Part shown: in pieces, positions 16,287 through 26,711 of the stretch | Position numbering within the stretch: position 1 is the first letter of the stretch | Layout: every line of letters begins with the position of its first letter | NCBI RefSeq assembly: GCF_027497355.1 | Contig: NZ_CP114909.1 | Location: 3,801,001-3,865,000 of the forward strand | From: Micromonospora sp. WMMA1947 | Lineage (GTDB): Bacteria; Actinomycetota; Actinomycetes; Mycobacteriales; Micromonosporaceae | DNA length: 64,000 nucleotides | Reading direction: 5' to 3' | Notes under the pieces: model-generated | The model's input: the letters and a program-made list of their open reading frames with translations, nothing else | Databases searched by the model: none | What the model was told of the DNA's origin: nothing | Program-made: the position numbers and the translations under genes

Positions 16287-17018
16287 ATGCGGCCCAGCCC
16301 GGCGGAGATCGTGCGAACCCTGGTCGCGGGCCGGTTGCCCGCCCTCGTCCACCTGGCCCGGCACCCCGGCCCGCACCAGGCCCGGCACGCCGTCGACGCC
16401 GACGGGCGGGTGCTGCTGCTCGTACCCGTGGTCAGTGACCTCGCCGCGGCGCTCGTGCCGCCGGCGGGCGACGCCGACGTGGCCACGGTGCTCGACGTGC
16501 TCGACCTGCCGCCCGCGGCCGGGGCGCCCTCACTCGGCCGGGCCTGGGTGTCCGGCTGGGCGACGCGGCTGGACGGCGACGCGGCGCGCGACGCGGCTGT
16601 CGACTTCGCCGCCATCGACCCGGTCGGCGACCTGCTCGACGTGGGCAGCCGGTTCCACCTGCACCGTTTCGAGGTGGCCGAGGCCCGCTGGGAACGCGCC
16701 GGGCGGGTACGCCGGATCGACCCCGAGGCGTTCGCGGAGGCCGAACCGGACCCGCTGCACCCGGTCGAGGCCGGTCTGCTGGCCGACCTGGCCGACCACC
16801 ACGCCGAACAGGTCGGCGACTACCTGCGGCGGCGGCTTCACCTCACCGGCGACCAGGTGCCGCGGGTGGTCCGGATCGACAGGTACGGCCTGCTGGTCGC
16901 GCACGGGCGGCCCGGCGCGACCCGGCGGGCCCGGCTCGCCTTCCCCCGGCCGGTCGCCGACGTGGCGGAGCTGTCCCGCCTGCTGCACCCGATGCTCTGC
17001 CCCCGGGCGGCGGCCTGA
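16287..17018 (+). CDS. DUF2470 / HugZ-like flavin-split-barrel protein, iron-box controlled
   Basis: The 243-residue protein has an N-terminal split-barrel-like half and a C-terminal DUF2470 domain (about 155-235: DPLHPVEAGLLADLADHHAEQ, then VRIDRYGLLVAHG and RARLAFPRPVADVAEL). DUF2470 is found at the end of HugZ-type heme-degrading proteins and related flavin/heme binders. A near-consensus iron box just upstream, followed by AAAGGAGG (16271-16278) eight bases before the ATG, argues for derepression under iron limitation. A role in heme or iron handling is inferred. Heme-binding residues typical of characterised HugZ are not evident to me. Confidence 0.8.
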   Translation: MRPSPAEIVRTLVAGRLPALVHLARHPGPHQARHAVDADGRVLLLVPVVSDLAAALVPPAGDADVATVLDVLDLPPAAGAPSLGRAWVSGWATRLDGDAARDAAVDFAAIDPVGDLLDVGSRFHLHRFEVAEARWERAGRVRRIDPEAFAEAEPDPLHPVEAGLLADLADHHAEQVGDYLRRRLHLTGDQVPRVVRIDRYGLLVAHGRPGATRRARLAFPRPVADVAELSRLLHPMLCPRAAA

Positions 17019-17034
17019 GCCGGGCGCGGACGCC

Positions 17035-17631
17035 TCAGGTGACGTCGCCGGTGAGGTAGCGCTGGACCGTGGGACCGATGGCTGCCACCAGCGTCGCCGG
17101 TTCGGCGGTCGCGACCGCGTCGAGGCGGAGCACGTACCGCATCATGGCCAGCCCGGCGAGCTGGGTGGCGACCAGGCCGCCGCGCAGCGCGCGCTGCTCC
17201 GGGTCGACGCCGAGATGGTCGAACACCCGGCGCAGCACCTGCGTGACCAGGAACTCGCGCAGCAGCCGGGCGGTCCACTCGTTGCTCACCGCCGAACGCA
17301 GCAGCGCCACCGCGGCCGTGCCGGTGGGGGAGTCCCAGACCTCCAGGAACATCCGGACCATCCGCTCGCCGAGCCCGTCCGCGCCGCCGGCGAGCACCGC
17401 CGGCAGCAGCCGTCCCGGGTCGGCCGGGAACGCCGTCGCGGCCCGGAACAGATCCTCCTTGCCGCCGAAGTAGTGGTGCACGAGCGCCGGGTCCACGCCG
17501 GCCGCCGCGGCGATCGCCCGGATCGACGCGGCGTCGTAGCCACGCTCGGCGAACGCCTCCCGCGCCGCGGCGAGGATGGCCTCGCGGGTGTCCGGGCTGC
17601 CGGGCCGCCGCCCGGTGCGCCGCGCGCTCAC
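17035..17631 (-). CDS. TetR family regulator of the adjacent ABC-2 exporter
   Basis: The 198-residue protein has an N-terminal TetR helix-turn-helix (residues about 15-60: REAILAAAREAFAERGYDAAS, then IRAIAAAAGVDPALVHHYFGGKEDLF, quoted in parts). The C-terminal ligand domain contains the MVRMFLEVWDSPTG segment typical of actinobacterial TetR_C_17-like proteins. The GTG start overlaps the stop of the ABC permease (GTGA), making it the last gene of a three-gene operon. It probably autoregulates the exporter; no clear operator was identified. Confidence 0.87.
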   Translation of the reverse strand: MSARRTGRRPGSPDTREAILAAAREAFAERGYDAASIRAIAAAAGVDPALVHHYFGGKEDLFRAATAFPADPGRLLPAVLAGGADGLGERMVRMFLEVWDSPTGTAAVALLRSAVSNEWTARLLREFLVTQVLRRVFDHLGVDPEQRALRGGLVATQLAGLAMMRYVLRLDAVATAEPATLVAAIGPTVQRYLTGDVT

Positions 17632-18383
17632 CCGCTGCGCCGGCGCAGCGTCGCGGCGGCCAGCACCAGCGCCGCCACCGCCGCCCCGGCCACGATCGCC
17701 ACGTCCCGCCACATCGTTCCGGTCGGCTCGGCGTGCGCGCCGACCTCCTGCAACGCCTCGACCGCGTACGACAGCGGCAGCGCGTCGCTGACCGCCTGCA
17801 GCCAGCCGGCCATCTGGTCGCGGGGCACGAACAGGCCGCACAGCAGCAGTTGCGGGGCCACCACCACCGGCATGAACTGAACCGCCTGGAACTCGGTGCG
17901 GGCGAACGCCGAGCAGAACAGCCCGAGCGCCACCGCCAGTACCGCGTTCACCCCGGCGATCAGCACGACCAGCCACGCGCTGCCCGCAGTCTCCAGACCG
18001 AACACCCGGTACGCGACGACCGAGGCGACTGTGGACTGGAGCACCCCGGCCAGGCCGAACGCGATGCCGTACCCGAACAGCAGGTCGAGCTTGCCCAGCG
18101 GCGTGGTGAGCAGGCGCTCCAGCGTGCCCGTGGTGCGTTCGCGGAGCATGGCGATGCTGGTCACGAGGAACATGATGATGAACGGGAAGAAACCCAGCAT
18201 GATCAGGGCCACCCGGTCGAACGTGCTCGGCGCGCCGGGCGGGGCGGGCTGGTCGACGTACATGAAGTAGACGAGCGTGAGCAGCACCGACGGCACCAGC
18301 ACGAGCAGCGCCACGGTCCGCCGGTCGTGGCGGAGCTGACGCAGGATGCGCCCGGTGGTGGCGGCCAGGATCGGTCCGTTCAT
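17628..18383 (-). CDS. ABC-2 type exporter permease
   Basis: The 251-residue membrane protein has six hydrophobic segments and the ABC-2 signature region: SIAMLRERTTGTLERLLTTPLGKLDLLFGY (quoted over several motifs), followed by later QFMPVVVAPQLLLCGLFVP and LPLSYAVEALQEVG. It forms the channel for the ATPase encoded just upstream, whose stop overlaps this ATG (ATGA at 18380-18383). DrrB-like drug or antibiotic export is the common role for this type; the substrate is not known. Confidence 0.9.
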   Translation of the reverse strand: MNGPILAATTGRILRQLRHDRRTVALLVLVPSVLLTLVYFMYVDQPAPPGAPSTFDRVALIMLGFFPFIIMFLVTSIAMLRERTTGTLERLLTTPLGKLDLLFGYGIAFGLAGVLQSTVASVVAYRVFGLETAGSAWLVVLIAGVNAVLAVALGLFCSAFARTEFQAVQFMPVVVAPQLLLCGLFVPRDQMAGWLQAVSDALPLSYAVEALQEVGAHAEPTGTMWRDVAIVAGAAVAALVLAAATLRRRSG

Positions 18384-19102
18384 CGCGCCTCTCCCTCGGC
18401 GTCGCGGATCAGGCGCAGGAACGCCTCCTCCAGGTCGTCGGTGCCGGTGGCCGCGCGGACCGCGGCCGGGGTGTCGTCGGCGACCAGCCGGCCCTCGCGG
18501 ATCAGCAGCAGCCGGTCGCAGCGGGCGGCCTCGTCCATCATGTGGCTGGAGACCAGCAGCGTGGTGCCGGCCGCGGCCATGGCGTGGAACCGGGCCCACA
18601 GGTCGGCGCGCAGCACCGGGTCCTGGCCGACTGTGGGTTCGTCGAGCACCACCAGCTCCGGCTCGCCGACCAGCGCGCACGCGAGCGAGGCGCGGCTGCG
18701 CTGGCCGCCGGAGAGCGTGCCGACGAGCTGGTCGGCCGCCTTGCCGAGGCCGACGTCGGTCACCGCGCGGTCGGCCTCGGCGCGGCCCCGGCCCTGCAGC
18801 ACCGCGAAGTAGCGGGCGTTCTCCCGCACCGTCAGGTCGGCGTAGACGCTCGGCGCCTGCGTCAGATAACCCACCCGGCGGCGCAGCTCGGCCGAGCCCG
18901 CCGGGCGGCCGAGCACGTCGACGGTGCCGGAACCGACCGTCTGCACGCCGACCACCGCCCGCATCAGCGTGGTCTTGCCGCTGCCGCTGGGCCCGAGCAG
19001 TCCGGTCACGGTGCCCCGGGGCACCTCGCAGCTGATGCCGTGCAGCACCCGCCGCCCGCCCCGGTCGACCACCAGCTCGCGGACCGACACCGCGTCGTCC
19101 AT
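18380..19102 (-). CDS. ABC-2 exporter ATP-binding protein
   Basis: The 240-residue ATPase has Walker A GPSGSGKTT, the Q-loop region YLTQAPSVYADLTVREN, signature LSGGQRSR, Walker B LVVLDEPTVGQDP and the H-loop SSHMMDEAARC. I place the start at ATG 19102 because GGAGG lies six bases upstream. An in-frame start at 19138 would run into the divergent MerR promoter region. It is the first gene of the ATPase-permease-TetR operon. Confidence 0.92.
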   Translation of the reverse strand: MDDAVSVRELVVDRGGRRVLHGISCEVPRGTVTGLLGPSGSGKTTLMRAVVGVQTVGSGTVDVLGRPAGSAELRRRVGYLTQAPSVYADLTVRENARYFAVLQGRGRAEADRAVTDVGLGKAADQLVGTLSGGQRSRASLACALVGEPELVVLDEPTVGQDPVLRADLWARFHAMAAAGTTLLVSSHMMDEAARCDRLLLIREGRLVADDTPAAVRAATGTDDLEEAFLRLIRDAEGEAR

Positions 19103-19174
19103 GCTCGCCTCCGTCAATTCATCACCCGTTGAACTCAACGGTAGGTGAATTCCTCCGCCACGGCAACGAGGGAC

Positions 19175-19205
19175 TTGACTTCGAGTGGGCTCGAACTGGA
19201 AGCCT
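19175..19205 (+). promoter_or_regulatory. MerR-type dyad promoter ahead of merR gene
   Basis: TTGACT (19175-19180) is followed by perfect dyad TTCGAG-TGGG-CTCGAA (19180-19195). A -10 would fall near 19200-19205, giving the long ~19-bp spacer typical of MerR-controlled promoters with the dyad in the spacer. The -10 itself (AAGCCT) is poor. Confidence 0.5.
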
Positions 19206-19212
19206 GGAGGGC

Positions 19213-19602
19213 GTGGACATCAGCACGCGGGAGATGAGCCTCACCGTGGGTGAGGCGGCGGAACGGGTCGGCCTGACCACCTACACGCTGCGCTGGTACG
19301 AGCAGGAGGGCCTGGTGGGTCGCGTCGGGCGGGATTCGTCGGGCCGCCGGCGCTACACCGAGTCCGACGTCAACTGGCTGTTCCTGCTCACCCGGCTGCG
19401 GCGGACCGGCATGCCGGTCCGCGACATGCGCCGCTACGCGGAGCTGGCCCGGCACGGGGACAGCACGCTCGGCGCGCGACGGGCGCTGTTCGAGGCGCAC
19501 CGGGCCCGGGTGCTGGCCCGGATGGCCGAACTGGAGGAGGACCTGAAGGTCCTCGAGTACAAGATCGACGCATACCGCCGGGCGGAGGAGGAGTCGGGCT
19601 GA
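19213..19602 (+). CDS. MerR family transcriptional regulator
   Basis: The protein (129 residues from GTG 19213) has the MerR winged helix [27 protein letters not shown] (in part), the wing [13 protein letters not shown], and a dimerisation helix ending [20 protein letters not shown]. There are no C-terminal effector-domain cysteines, so it is not a metal sensor of the classical kind. It resembles the short regulators of aldo/keto reductases and drug responses. The start is uncertain: GTG 19213 has GGAGG only two bases away, while ATG 19234 fits the family N-terminus but lacks a spaced ribosome site. The upstream dyad suggests autoregulation. Confidence 0.85.
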   Translation: MDISTREMSLTVGEAAERVGLTTYTLRWYEQEGLVGRVGRDSSGRRRYTESDVNWLFLLTRLRRTGMPVRDMRRYAELARHGDSTLGARRALFEAHRARVLARMAELEEDLKVLEYKIDAYRRAEEESG

Positions 19603-19663
19603 CCGCCCCGGTGGCGGACAGGGAGTCCGGCACCGGAAGATCGGGTCTCGGCAGCATGGCGTC

Positions 19664-20995
19664 GTGGGCCCAGCTTCGTTGTCCGACACCGGGTTCCTCG
19701 ACGACTGGGCCGCCCGGCTGCGGCAGGCCGCCGACCGGCCGGTCGTCGGGATCATGCTGCGCGGCAGCCACGCCCGCCGGGCCGCCACCGAGCACAGCGA
19801 CGTCGACGTGGACGTGCTGGTGGCCGCCGACGAGGGACGCGCCGCCGCGGGGCACCGGCGGTCCACGTCCCGCCGCGGCACGCCGTACGCGGCCCGCCGG
19901 GCGTACCTGGCCGAGTTCGGCGGCCGCCTCGTGCACGTGTCGGTGGCCGCCCGCGACATCCGCTCCTGGGTGCGCCGCCTGGGCCAGCCCGCCGACTGGG
20001 CGTTCGGGCTCCCGGTCACCGCGCCCGCCCGGCTGCTGTGGGCGGTGCCGGAGTGGCGCCGCCGGATCGACCTGCCGGTGCTCTGCCAGCCCGCCGACGA
20101 GCCGCGCCTGGAGGAGCTGATCGCGACGCTGGGCAAGGTCGCCGCGGCCCGGGCGGCCGACGACCCGGCCGGGGTCCGGCTCGCGGCGGCCGACCTGGCC
20201 CGGCTCTGCCCCTCGGTGCTGCGGCCGGCCAACCCGTCGGTGCGCGTGGTGTCCCGCCGCGCCGCCCTGTCCGCCGCGCTGGACCTGCCGGTCGCCCCGC
20301 CCGGCTACCGCGACGACATGCTGCTCTGCCTCGGGCTGCGCGCCGGTGACCCGGCCGAGGTCGGCGCCGCCGCCGGACGGCTGGTCACCGGCATCCTCCC
20401 GCTGGTCCGCCCGTACGCGGACGAGATCGCCGCCACCCACGGCGCGGACCTGGCCGAGGCGCTCGTCGACGGCCGGGTGGACCGCTACCTCGGTCAGTTC
20501 GGCCGGGCGCTGGCGACAGTGACGCCCGCCTCCCGGGACACGTCGGCGGTACCCGGGCCGCGTGCGGGAGAATGGTCAACCGTGCCCGCCCCTGACGCGC
20601 CGCTGACCGGCGCCCCCAGTCCCGGCCCGGCCCGGCCGTCCCGGCTCGACCCGGCCATCGCGGCGAAGCTCCGCCGCACCCCGGACGGCCTGGTCGCCGC
20701 CGTGGTCCGCGCCCACGACTCGGGCGAGGTGCTGATGGTCGCCTGGATGGACGACGAGGCGCTGCACCGCACGCTCACCACCGGCCGGGCCACCTACTGG
20801 TCGCGCAGCCGCGGCGAGTACTGGGTCAAGGGCGCCACCTCGGGCAACCACCAGTACGTGCGCTCGGTGGCGCTCGACTGCGACGGCGACGCGCTGCTGG
20901 TCAGCGTCGAGCAGGTCGGGGCGGCCTGCCACACCGGGCAGCGCACCTGCTTCTTCACCGACCTGCCGGTCAGCTCCCCGGAGGTGACCCCGTGA
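19664..20995 (+). CDS. Nucleotidyltransferase-domain ORF continuous with hisI
   Basis: A single 443-codon frame runs from GTG 19664 to the hisI stop with no intervening stop. Residues 1-~295 form a predicted nucleotidyltransferase of the minimal/kanamycin-type fold. They show G34-S35, ten residues, then D46-V-D48 (SDVDVDVLV), and a basic region after it, followed by helical C-terminal parts. Residues 307-443 are HisI. Either this is a true fusion or the hisI start at 20582 is used separately and the upstream gene has lost its stop. The nucleotidyltransferase substrate is unknown; such folds act on antibiotics, nucleotides, tRNA or proteins. Confidence 0.6.
   Translation: MGPASLSDTGFLDDWAARLRQAADRPVVGIMLRGSHARRAATEHSDVDVDVLVAADEGRAAAGHRRSTSRRGTPYAARRAYLAEFGGRLVHVSVAARDIRSWVRRLGQPADWAFGLPVTAPARLLWAVPEWRRRIDLPVLCQPADEPRLEELIATLGKVAAARAADDPAGVRLAAADLARLCPSVLRPANPSVRVVSRRAALSAALDLPVAPPGYRDDMLLCLGLRAGDPAEVGAAAGRLVTGILPLVRPYADEIAATHGADLAEALVDGRVDRYLGQFGRALATVTPASRDTSAVPGPRAGEWSTVPAPDAPLTGAPSPGPARPSRLDPAIAAKLRRTPDGLVAAVVRAHDSGEVLMVAWMDDEALHRTLTTGRATYWSRSRGEYWVKGATSGNHQYVRSVALDCDGDALLVSVEQVGAACHTGQRTCFFTDLPVSSPEVTP
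20582..20995 (+). CDS. hisI: Phosphoribosyl-AMP cyclohydrolase HisI
   Basis: The 137-residue zinc enzyme opens the purine ring of phosphoribosyl-AMP in histidine synthesis. Conserved pieces are [39 protein letters not shown], the metal-binding [10 protein letters not shown], and [14 protein letters not shown] with its zinc cysteines. GTG 20582 gives the usual length. No good ribosome site precedes it and the upstream frame is open, so the functional start is unresolved. Its TGA overlaps the trpE GTG, linking histidine and tryptophan genes. Confidence 0.93.
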   Translation: MPAPDAPLTGAPSPGPARPSRLDPAIAAKLRRTPDGLVAAVVRAHDSGEVLMVAWMDDEALHRTLTTGRATYWSRSRGEYWVKGATSGNHQYVRSVALDCDGDALLVSVEQVGAACHTGQRTCFFTDLPVSSPEVTP

Positions 20996-22545
20996 CCGAC
21001 GGCACCGTCAGCCCGGACCGGTCCACCTTCGCCGACCTGGCCGCCCGCTGGCGGGTCGTGCCGGTGACCCGGCGGCTGCTCGCCGACGCGGAGACGCCGG
21101 TCGGGGTCTACCGCAAGCTGGCCGGCGGCCCCGGCACGTTCCTGCTGGAGTCCGCCGAGCAGGGCGTCGGCTCGGCCGGCACGGCCTGGTCGCGCTACTC
21201 GTTCATCGGCGTGCGCAGCAGCGCCACGCTGACCGAGCGCGACGGCGCGGCGAGCTGGACCGGCACCCCGCCGGCCGGCGTGCCCACCGGCGGCGACCCG
21301 GTCACCGTGCTGCGCGAGACGGTCGCCGCGCTCGCCGGGCCCGGCTGGGATCCGGCCGGTGACATGCCGCCGCTGACCGGCGGCCTGGTCGGCTACCTCG
21401 CCTACGACCTGGTCCGCCGCTTCGAGCGCCTGCCCGAGCTGACCGAGGACGAGCTGGACGTGCCCGAGCTGGGCATGATGCTCGCGACCGACCTGGTGGT
21501 CCTCGACCACTACGAGGGCTCCGCGATCCTGGTCGCCAACGCCGTGCTGCCGCCGCTGGACGACCCCGGCCGGGCGGAGCGGGTCGACGCCGCGTACCAC
21601 CACGCCGTGGGCCGGCTCGACGCGATGACCACCGCGCTGTCCCGGCCGATTCCGCCCATGGTCTCGACAGTGGACCGGCCCGGCGTCGGCGAGGTGGTCA
21701 GCCGCACCCCCGAGGGCGGCTACCCGAAGGCGGTGGAGACGGCCAAGGAGGCGATCCGGGCCGGCGAGTGCTTCCAGATCGTGCTCAGCCAGCGCTTCGA
21801 GCGTCCCACCGAGGCCGACCCGCTCGACGTCTACCGGGTGCTGCGCACCACGAACCCCAGCCCGTACATGTACCTGCTGCGCTTCGACGGCTTCGACATC
21901 GTCGGCTCGTCGCCGGAGGCGCACCTCAAGGTCAGCGCCGGCCCGGACGGGCGGCGGCGGGCGCTGCTGCACCCGATCGCCGGCACCCGGCCGCGCGGCG
22001 GCTCCCCGGACGGCGACGCCCGGCTCGCCGCCGAGCTGCTCGCCGACCCGAAGGAACGCGCCGAGCACGTGATGCTCGTCGACCTGGGCCGCAACGACTT
22101 GGGCCGGGTGTGCCGGCCGGGCACTGTCGAGGTGCCCGAGTTCGCCACCATCGAGCGCTACAGCCACGTCATGCACATCGTCTCCACAGTCGTCGGGGAA
22201 CTGCGCGAGGACCGCACCGCGTTCGACGCGCTCGCCGCGACGTTCCCGGCCGGGACGCTCAGCGGCGCGCCGAAGGTGCGCGCCATGGAGATCATCGAGG
22301 AGCTGGAGCCGGTGCGGCGCGGCGTCTACGGCGGCACCGTCGGCTACTTCGCGTTCGGCGGCGACCTGGACATGGCCATCGCGATCCGCACGGCGCTGAT
22401 CCGCGACGGCCGCGCCTACGTGCAGGCCGGCGCCGGGATCGTGGCCGATTCCGACCCCGGCGCCGAGGACCGGGAGACGCGCAGCAAGGCCGCCGCCGTG
22501 CTCGCCGCCATCGCGGCCGCCGAGACGCTGCGGGCGGCCCGGTGA
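20992..22545 (+). CDS. trpE: Anthranilate synthase component I
   Basis: The 517-residue chorismate-utilising enzyme makes anthranilate with glutamine-derived ammonia from TrpG. It carries the N-terminal regulatory LLESAEQG motif involved in tryptophan feedback inhibition and the catalytic core motifs [59 protein letters not shown] and [10 protein letters not shown] (given in part). GTG 20992 overlaps hisI by four bases. No tryptophan-rich leader precedes it because it is coupled to hisI; regulation is likely from an upstream promoter or by feedback. Confidence 0.97.
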   Translation: MTDGTVSPDRSTFADLAARWRVVPVTRRLLADAETPVGVYRKLAGGPGTFLLESAEQGVGSAGTAWSRYSFIGVRSSATLTERDGAASWTGTPPAGVPTGGDPVTVLRETVAALAGPGWDPAGDMPPLTGGLVGYLAYDLVRRFERLPELTEDELDVPELGMMLATDLVVLDHYEGSAILVANAVLPPLDDPGRAERVDAAYHHAVGRLDAMTTALSRPIPPMVSTVDRPGVGEVVSRTPEGGYPKAVETAKEAIRAGECFQIVLSQRFERPTEADPLDVYRVLRTTNPSPYMYLLRFDGFDIVGSSPEAHLKVSAGPDGRRRALLHPIAGTRPRGGSPDGDARLAAELLADPKERAEHVMLVDLGRNDLGRVCRPGTVEVPEFATIERYSHVMHIVSTVVGELREDRTAFDALAATFPAGTLSGAPKVRAMEIIEELEPVRRGVYGGTVGYFAFGGDLDMAIAIRTALIRDGRAYVQAGAGIVADSDPGAEDRETRSKAAAVLAAIAAAETLRAAR

Positions 22546-23099
22546 GCGCGCCCGGCACCACCGCGCCGCCGGCCCGCGGCCGGCGCGAACTCGCGTACGC
22601 GGTGCTGCTCTGCCTGGCCGGCGCGGGCCTGGCCTGCTGGGCGGTCACCCGGACCTGGGCGGTGGAGGCGACGGCCCGGGGGTCACTGCCGTCCGGGCGG
22701 GCCGAGCGCACCGGTACGGACCTGCTGCCCTGGGTGCTGGCGCTGACCTACGTGGGACTCGCCGGCGGTGGCGCGGTGCTCGCCACCCGGGGCCGGCTGC
22801 GCCGTCTGCTGGGTCTGCTGCTGGCCGCCGTCGGCGTGGCCGTGGCGGTCGGCGGCGGGATCGGCCTGACCGAGGCGGGGGTCAGCCGGCAGTGGCCGGT
22901 GCTGGTGCTCGCCGGCGGCCTGGCCCTGGCGGCCGGTGGCGCCTTCACCGCGCTGCGCGGCGACGGCTGGCCGGCGATGGGCGCCCGGTACGAGCGGCGA
23001 TCCGCCCCGGCGGACGAGCCCGGCCGTCCGGCGGTCGAGCGTGGCACCCGGGACGCGTGGGACGCGCTGGACCGGGGCGAGGACCCGACGGTCAGCTGA
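22542..23099 (+). CDS. Trp-biosynthesis-associated membrane protein (TIGR02234-like)
   Basis: The 185-residue protein has four predicted membrane helices. Its first helix ends [11 protein letters not shown], a signature of the actinobacterial protein always found beside trpE/trpC (TIGR02234, sometimes called TrpM-like). Its biochemical role is not established. The GTG start overlaps the trpE stop, so it is co-translated. The C-terminal 45 residues are polar, with the recognisable [11 protein letters not shown] ending of the family. Confidence 0.87.
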   Translation: MSAPGTTAPPARGRRELAYAVLLCLAGAGLACWAVTRTWAVEATARGSLPSGRAERTGTDLLPWVLALTYVGLAGGGAVLATRGRLRRLLGLLLAAVGVAVAVGGGIGLTEAGVSRQWPVLVLAGGLALAAGGAFTALRGDGWPAMGARYERRSAPADEPGRPAVERGTRDAWDALDRGEDPTVS

Positions 23100-23367
23100 C
23101 CGGCTGCGCCTCGCGGGCGTCGCGCCGCTGCCGGGCCGCGGCCCGCGCGGCGGTCAGCTCGGCCACCAGCCGCTCCAGCTCGCGGCGGTGGGCGGCGCGG
23201 GCCCGGTCGGCGCAGACCGCCTCCCAGGCGTTGCCCCGTGCGGTCCGCATCCGGCCGTCGCCGGCCGTCGCGCGCTCCAGCGTGTGCACCACGCCGACGG
23301 CGAGGGAGGCGACGGTACGGGAGATGGTGGTCAAGCCGATGGTCTGGGTCGGCCCGTTGGCGCTCAT
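23092..23367 (-). CDS. Small coiled-coil hypothetical protein
   Basis: This 91-residue protein lies on the opposite strand between trpE-trpM and trpC, overlapping the trpM-like gene by eight bases at their 3' ends. It starts MSANGPTQTIGLTTISRTVASL. A long charged helix follows, with heptad-like spacing (RRELERLVAELTAARAAARQ). No family is recognised. The start at 23367 is chosen over one at 23496 because it gives a compact protein without a cysteine/serine-rich low-complexity leader. Confidence 0.55.
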   Translation of the reverse strand: MSANGPTQTIGLTTISRTVASLAVGVVHTLERATAGDGRMRTARGNAWEAVCADRARAAHRRELERLVAELTAARAAARQRRDAREAQPVS

Positions 23368-23725
23368 GGTCACCCCATACGAGATCGTTGGCGACGGTCG
23401 GCAGCCGCCGGCGTCGAGTGTGCCCGACGACGATGCTTCCGGGTGGACGTTTCGCCGCCGTGAAGCACAGGTCAACGCTGTCGTACCGGGCGCCACCTGG
23501 GCAGGGCCGGAGGTCCTTGAGCTTGGTCACAGCCCGCCACGTGGAACCGGTCCTGCGGCCCCGGAACGATCGTGGTGAGATAGGGATGGGTGACGGTCGA
23601 TGCCAGCGGTGGCGCTGCGTGACATGGCGTTCACCAGAAGTCGGCCATCATGCCACAGCCCATGTCGTGAGGTGCGCCATACCCCCGGGCACTCGTCGCC
23701 AGGTGGCGCCCCCTAGCATCGGCCC
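23368..23725 (+). other. 358-bp intergenic region before trpC with possible leader ORF
   Basis: No protein-coding gene is clear. A short frame (23586-23729, 47 codons, first Met preceded by a weak GAGATAGGG) contains Trp codons 9 and 14. Its TGA overlaps the trpC ATG at 23726. A -10-like TAGCAT (23714-23719) ends six bases before the trpC ATG, suggesting a leaderless promoter. A strong SD (GAGGGGAG) precedes an alternative trpC start at GTG 23753. Confidence 0.45.
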
Positions 23726-24616
23726 ATGACGCCCGGAGAGGGGAGTCCGTTGGTGACTGCTGAGCATGCGCACGCGGAGGGGGACGACGCCGGAGCGGCG
23801 CCGTCCGCAGGGGTGCTCGACGAGATCCTGGCCGGCGTGCGCGAGGACGTGGCCCGGCGCCAGGAGCAGATTCCGCTGGAGCGGATCCGGGAACTGGCCG
23901 CCGCCGCGCCGCCGCCGCTCGACGCGTACGCGGCCCTGCGCCGCCCCGGCGTCGCAGTGATCGCCGAGGTGAAGCGCTCGTCGCCGTCCAAGGGGCGGCT
24001 GGCCGAGATCGCCGACCCGGCGGACCTGGCCGTTGACTACGCGGCAGGTGGCGCGCGGGCGATCAGCGTGCTCACCGAGGGCCGCTGGTTCGGCGGGTCG
24101 CTCGACGACCTGGCCGCGGTGCGGGCCGCGGTGAACGTGCCGGTCCTGCGCAAGGACTTCGTCGTCTCCAGCTACCAGGTGCACGAGGCCCGCGCGCACG
24201 GCGCCGACCTGGTGCTGCTGATCGTCGCCGCGCTGGAGCAGAACGTGCTGGTCGGGCTGTTGGAGCGGATCGAGTCGCTGGGCATGACCGCGCTGGTCGA
24301 GGTGCACACCGAGGAGGAGGCGGACCGCGCCCTGGAGGCCGGTGCGCAGGTGATCGGCGTGAACGCCCGCGATCTGCGTACCCTGGAGGTCGACCGCTCG
24401 GTGTTCGAGCGGATCGCGCCCGGCCTGCCGAGCAGCGTCGTCAAGATCGCCGAGTCCGGGGTGCGTGGTCCGCACGACCTGATCCGGTACGCCTCCGCCG
24501 GCGCCGACGCCGTGCTGGTGGGCGAGGGCCTGGTCACCCAGAAGAGCCCGCGCGAAGCGGTCGCCGAGCTGGTCAACGCCGGTAACCACCCGGCCACGCC
24601 CCGCCCGGTGCGCTGA
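23726..24616 (+). CDS. trpC: Indole-3-glycerol-phosphate synthase
   Basis: The protein (296 residues from ATG 23726, or 287 from GTG 23753) is a (beta/alpha)8 enzyme converting CdRP to indole glycerol phosphate. Conserved motifs are [13 protein letters not shown] with the catalytic lysine, [53 protein letters not shown] and VKIAESGV. The first 25 residues are acidic and not conserved. ATG 23726 fits a leaderless transcript, while GTG 23753 has a GAGGGGAG site seven bases away. It leads a trpC-trpB-trpA operon. Confidence 0.95.
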   Translation: MTPGEGSPLVTAEHAHAEGDDAGAAPSAGVLDEILAGVREDVARRQEQIPLERIRELAAAAPPPLDAYAALRRPGVAVIAEVKRSSPSKGRLAEIADPADLAVDYAAGGARAISVLTEGRWFGGSLDDLAAVRAAVNVPVLRKDFVVSSYQVHEARAHGADLVLLIVAALEQNVLVGLLERIESLGMTALVEVHTEEEADRALEAGAQVIGVNARDLRTLEVDRSVFERIAPGLPSSVVKIAESGVRGPHDLIRYASAGADAVLVGEGLVTQKSPREAVAELVNAGNHPATPRPVR

Positions 24617-24650
24617 GCCGCCGGGCACCCGATCCGAGAGGACGCCCGCG

Positions 24651-25877
<1,227 letters not shown>

Positions 25878-25881
25878 CAGC

Positions 25882-26685
25882 GTGAGCCGCATCGGGGTCG
25901 CCTTCGACAAGGCGCGGGCGGACGGGCGGGCGGTGCTGGTCGGCTGCATGCCGGCGGGCTTCCCGACCGTCGAGGGCAGCATCGCCGCCATGACCGCCAT
26001 GGTCGAGGCGGGCGTGGACGTCATCGAGGTGGAGATCCCGTACTCCGACCCGGTGATGGACGGCCCGGTGATCCAGAAGGCGAGTGACATCGCGCTCGCC
26101 GGGGGCGTGCGCGTCGCGGACACGCTGCGCGCCGTCGAGGCGGTCGCCGCGACCGGGGCGAGCGTGGTCACCATGACCTACTGGAACCCGATCGAGCAGT
26201 ACGGCGTGGACGCGTTCGCCCGCGACATGGCCGCCGCCGGCGGCACCGGCCTGGTCACGCCGGACCTGATCCCCGACGAGGCCGCCGAGTGGCTGGCCGC
26301 CTCGGACGCGCACGGCCTGGACCGGACGTTCCTGGTCTCGCCGTCCTCGACCGACGCGCGGCTGCGGATGACCGCCGAGCACTGCCGCGGGTTCGTCTAC
26401 GCCACCGCGATCATGGGGGTCACCGGCGCGCGGGCGCAGACCTCCGAGGCGGCCCCGGTGCTGGTCTCCCGGCTGCGCGAGGTCACCGACATCCCGGTCG
26501 GCGTCGGGCTGGGCGTGGGCACCGGCGCGCAGGCCGCCACCGTCGCCGGGTACGCCGACGCGGTGATCGTGGGCAGCGCGCTGGTCCGCTGCGTGCTGGA
26601 CGCCCCGGACCAGGCCACCGGCCTGACCGCGCTGCGCAAGCTCAGCGCCGAACTGGCCGACGGAGTCCGCAACCCCGCTCGCTGA
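25882..26685 (+). CDS. trpA: Tryptophan synthase alpha chain
   Basis: The 267-residue (beta/alpha)8 subunit cleaves indole glycerol phosphate to indole, passed to TrpB. Motifs are VIEVEIPYSDPVMDGPVIQ with a catalytic Glu and Asp, MTYWNPIEQYG, LVTPDLIPDEA, and VGVGLGVGTGAQA with the phosphate site. It starts at GTG 25882, four bases after the trpB stop. It ends the operon, followed by a foldback repeat that probably terminates transcription. Confidence 0.96.
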   Translation: MSRIGVAFDKARADGRAVLVGCMPAGFPTVEGSIAAMTAMVEAGVDVIEVEIPYSDPVMDGPVIQKASDIALAGGVRVADTLRAVEAVAATGASVVTMTYWNPIEQYGVDAFARDMAAAGGTGLVTPDLIPDEAAEWLAASDAHGLDRTFLVSPSSTDARLRMTAEHCRGFVYATAIMGVTGARAQTSEAAPVLVSRLREVTDIPVGVGLGVGTGAQAATVAGYADAVIVGSALVRCVLDAPDQATGLTALRKLSAELADGVRNPAR

Positions 26686-26711
26686 CGCCCGGGTTCCGCT
26701 CCGTCGCCACC

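Noticed and set aside
17628..18680. Longer permease start at 18680
   Set aside because: It would overlap about 300 bp of the ATPase gene; ATG 18383 gives the ATGA overlap and a normal N-terminus.
20992..20995. Frameshift between hisI and trpE
   Set aside because: The four-base GTGA overlap is a normal translational-coupling junction; both proteins are full length.
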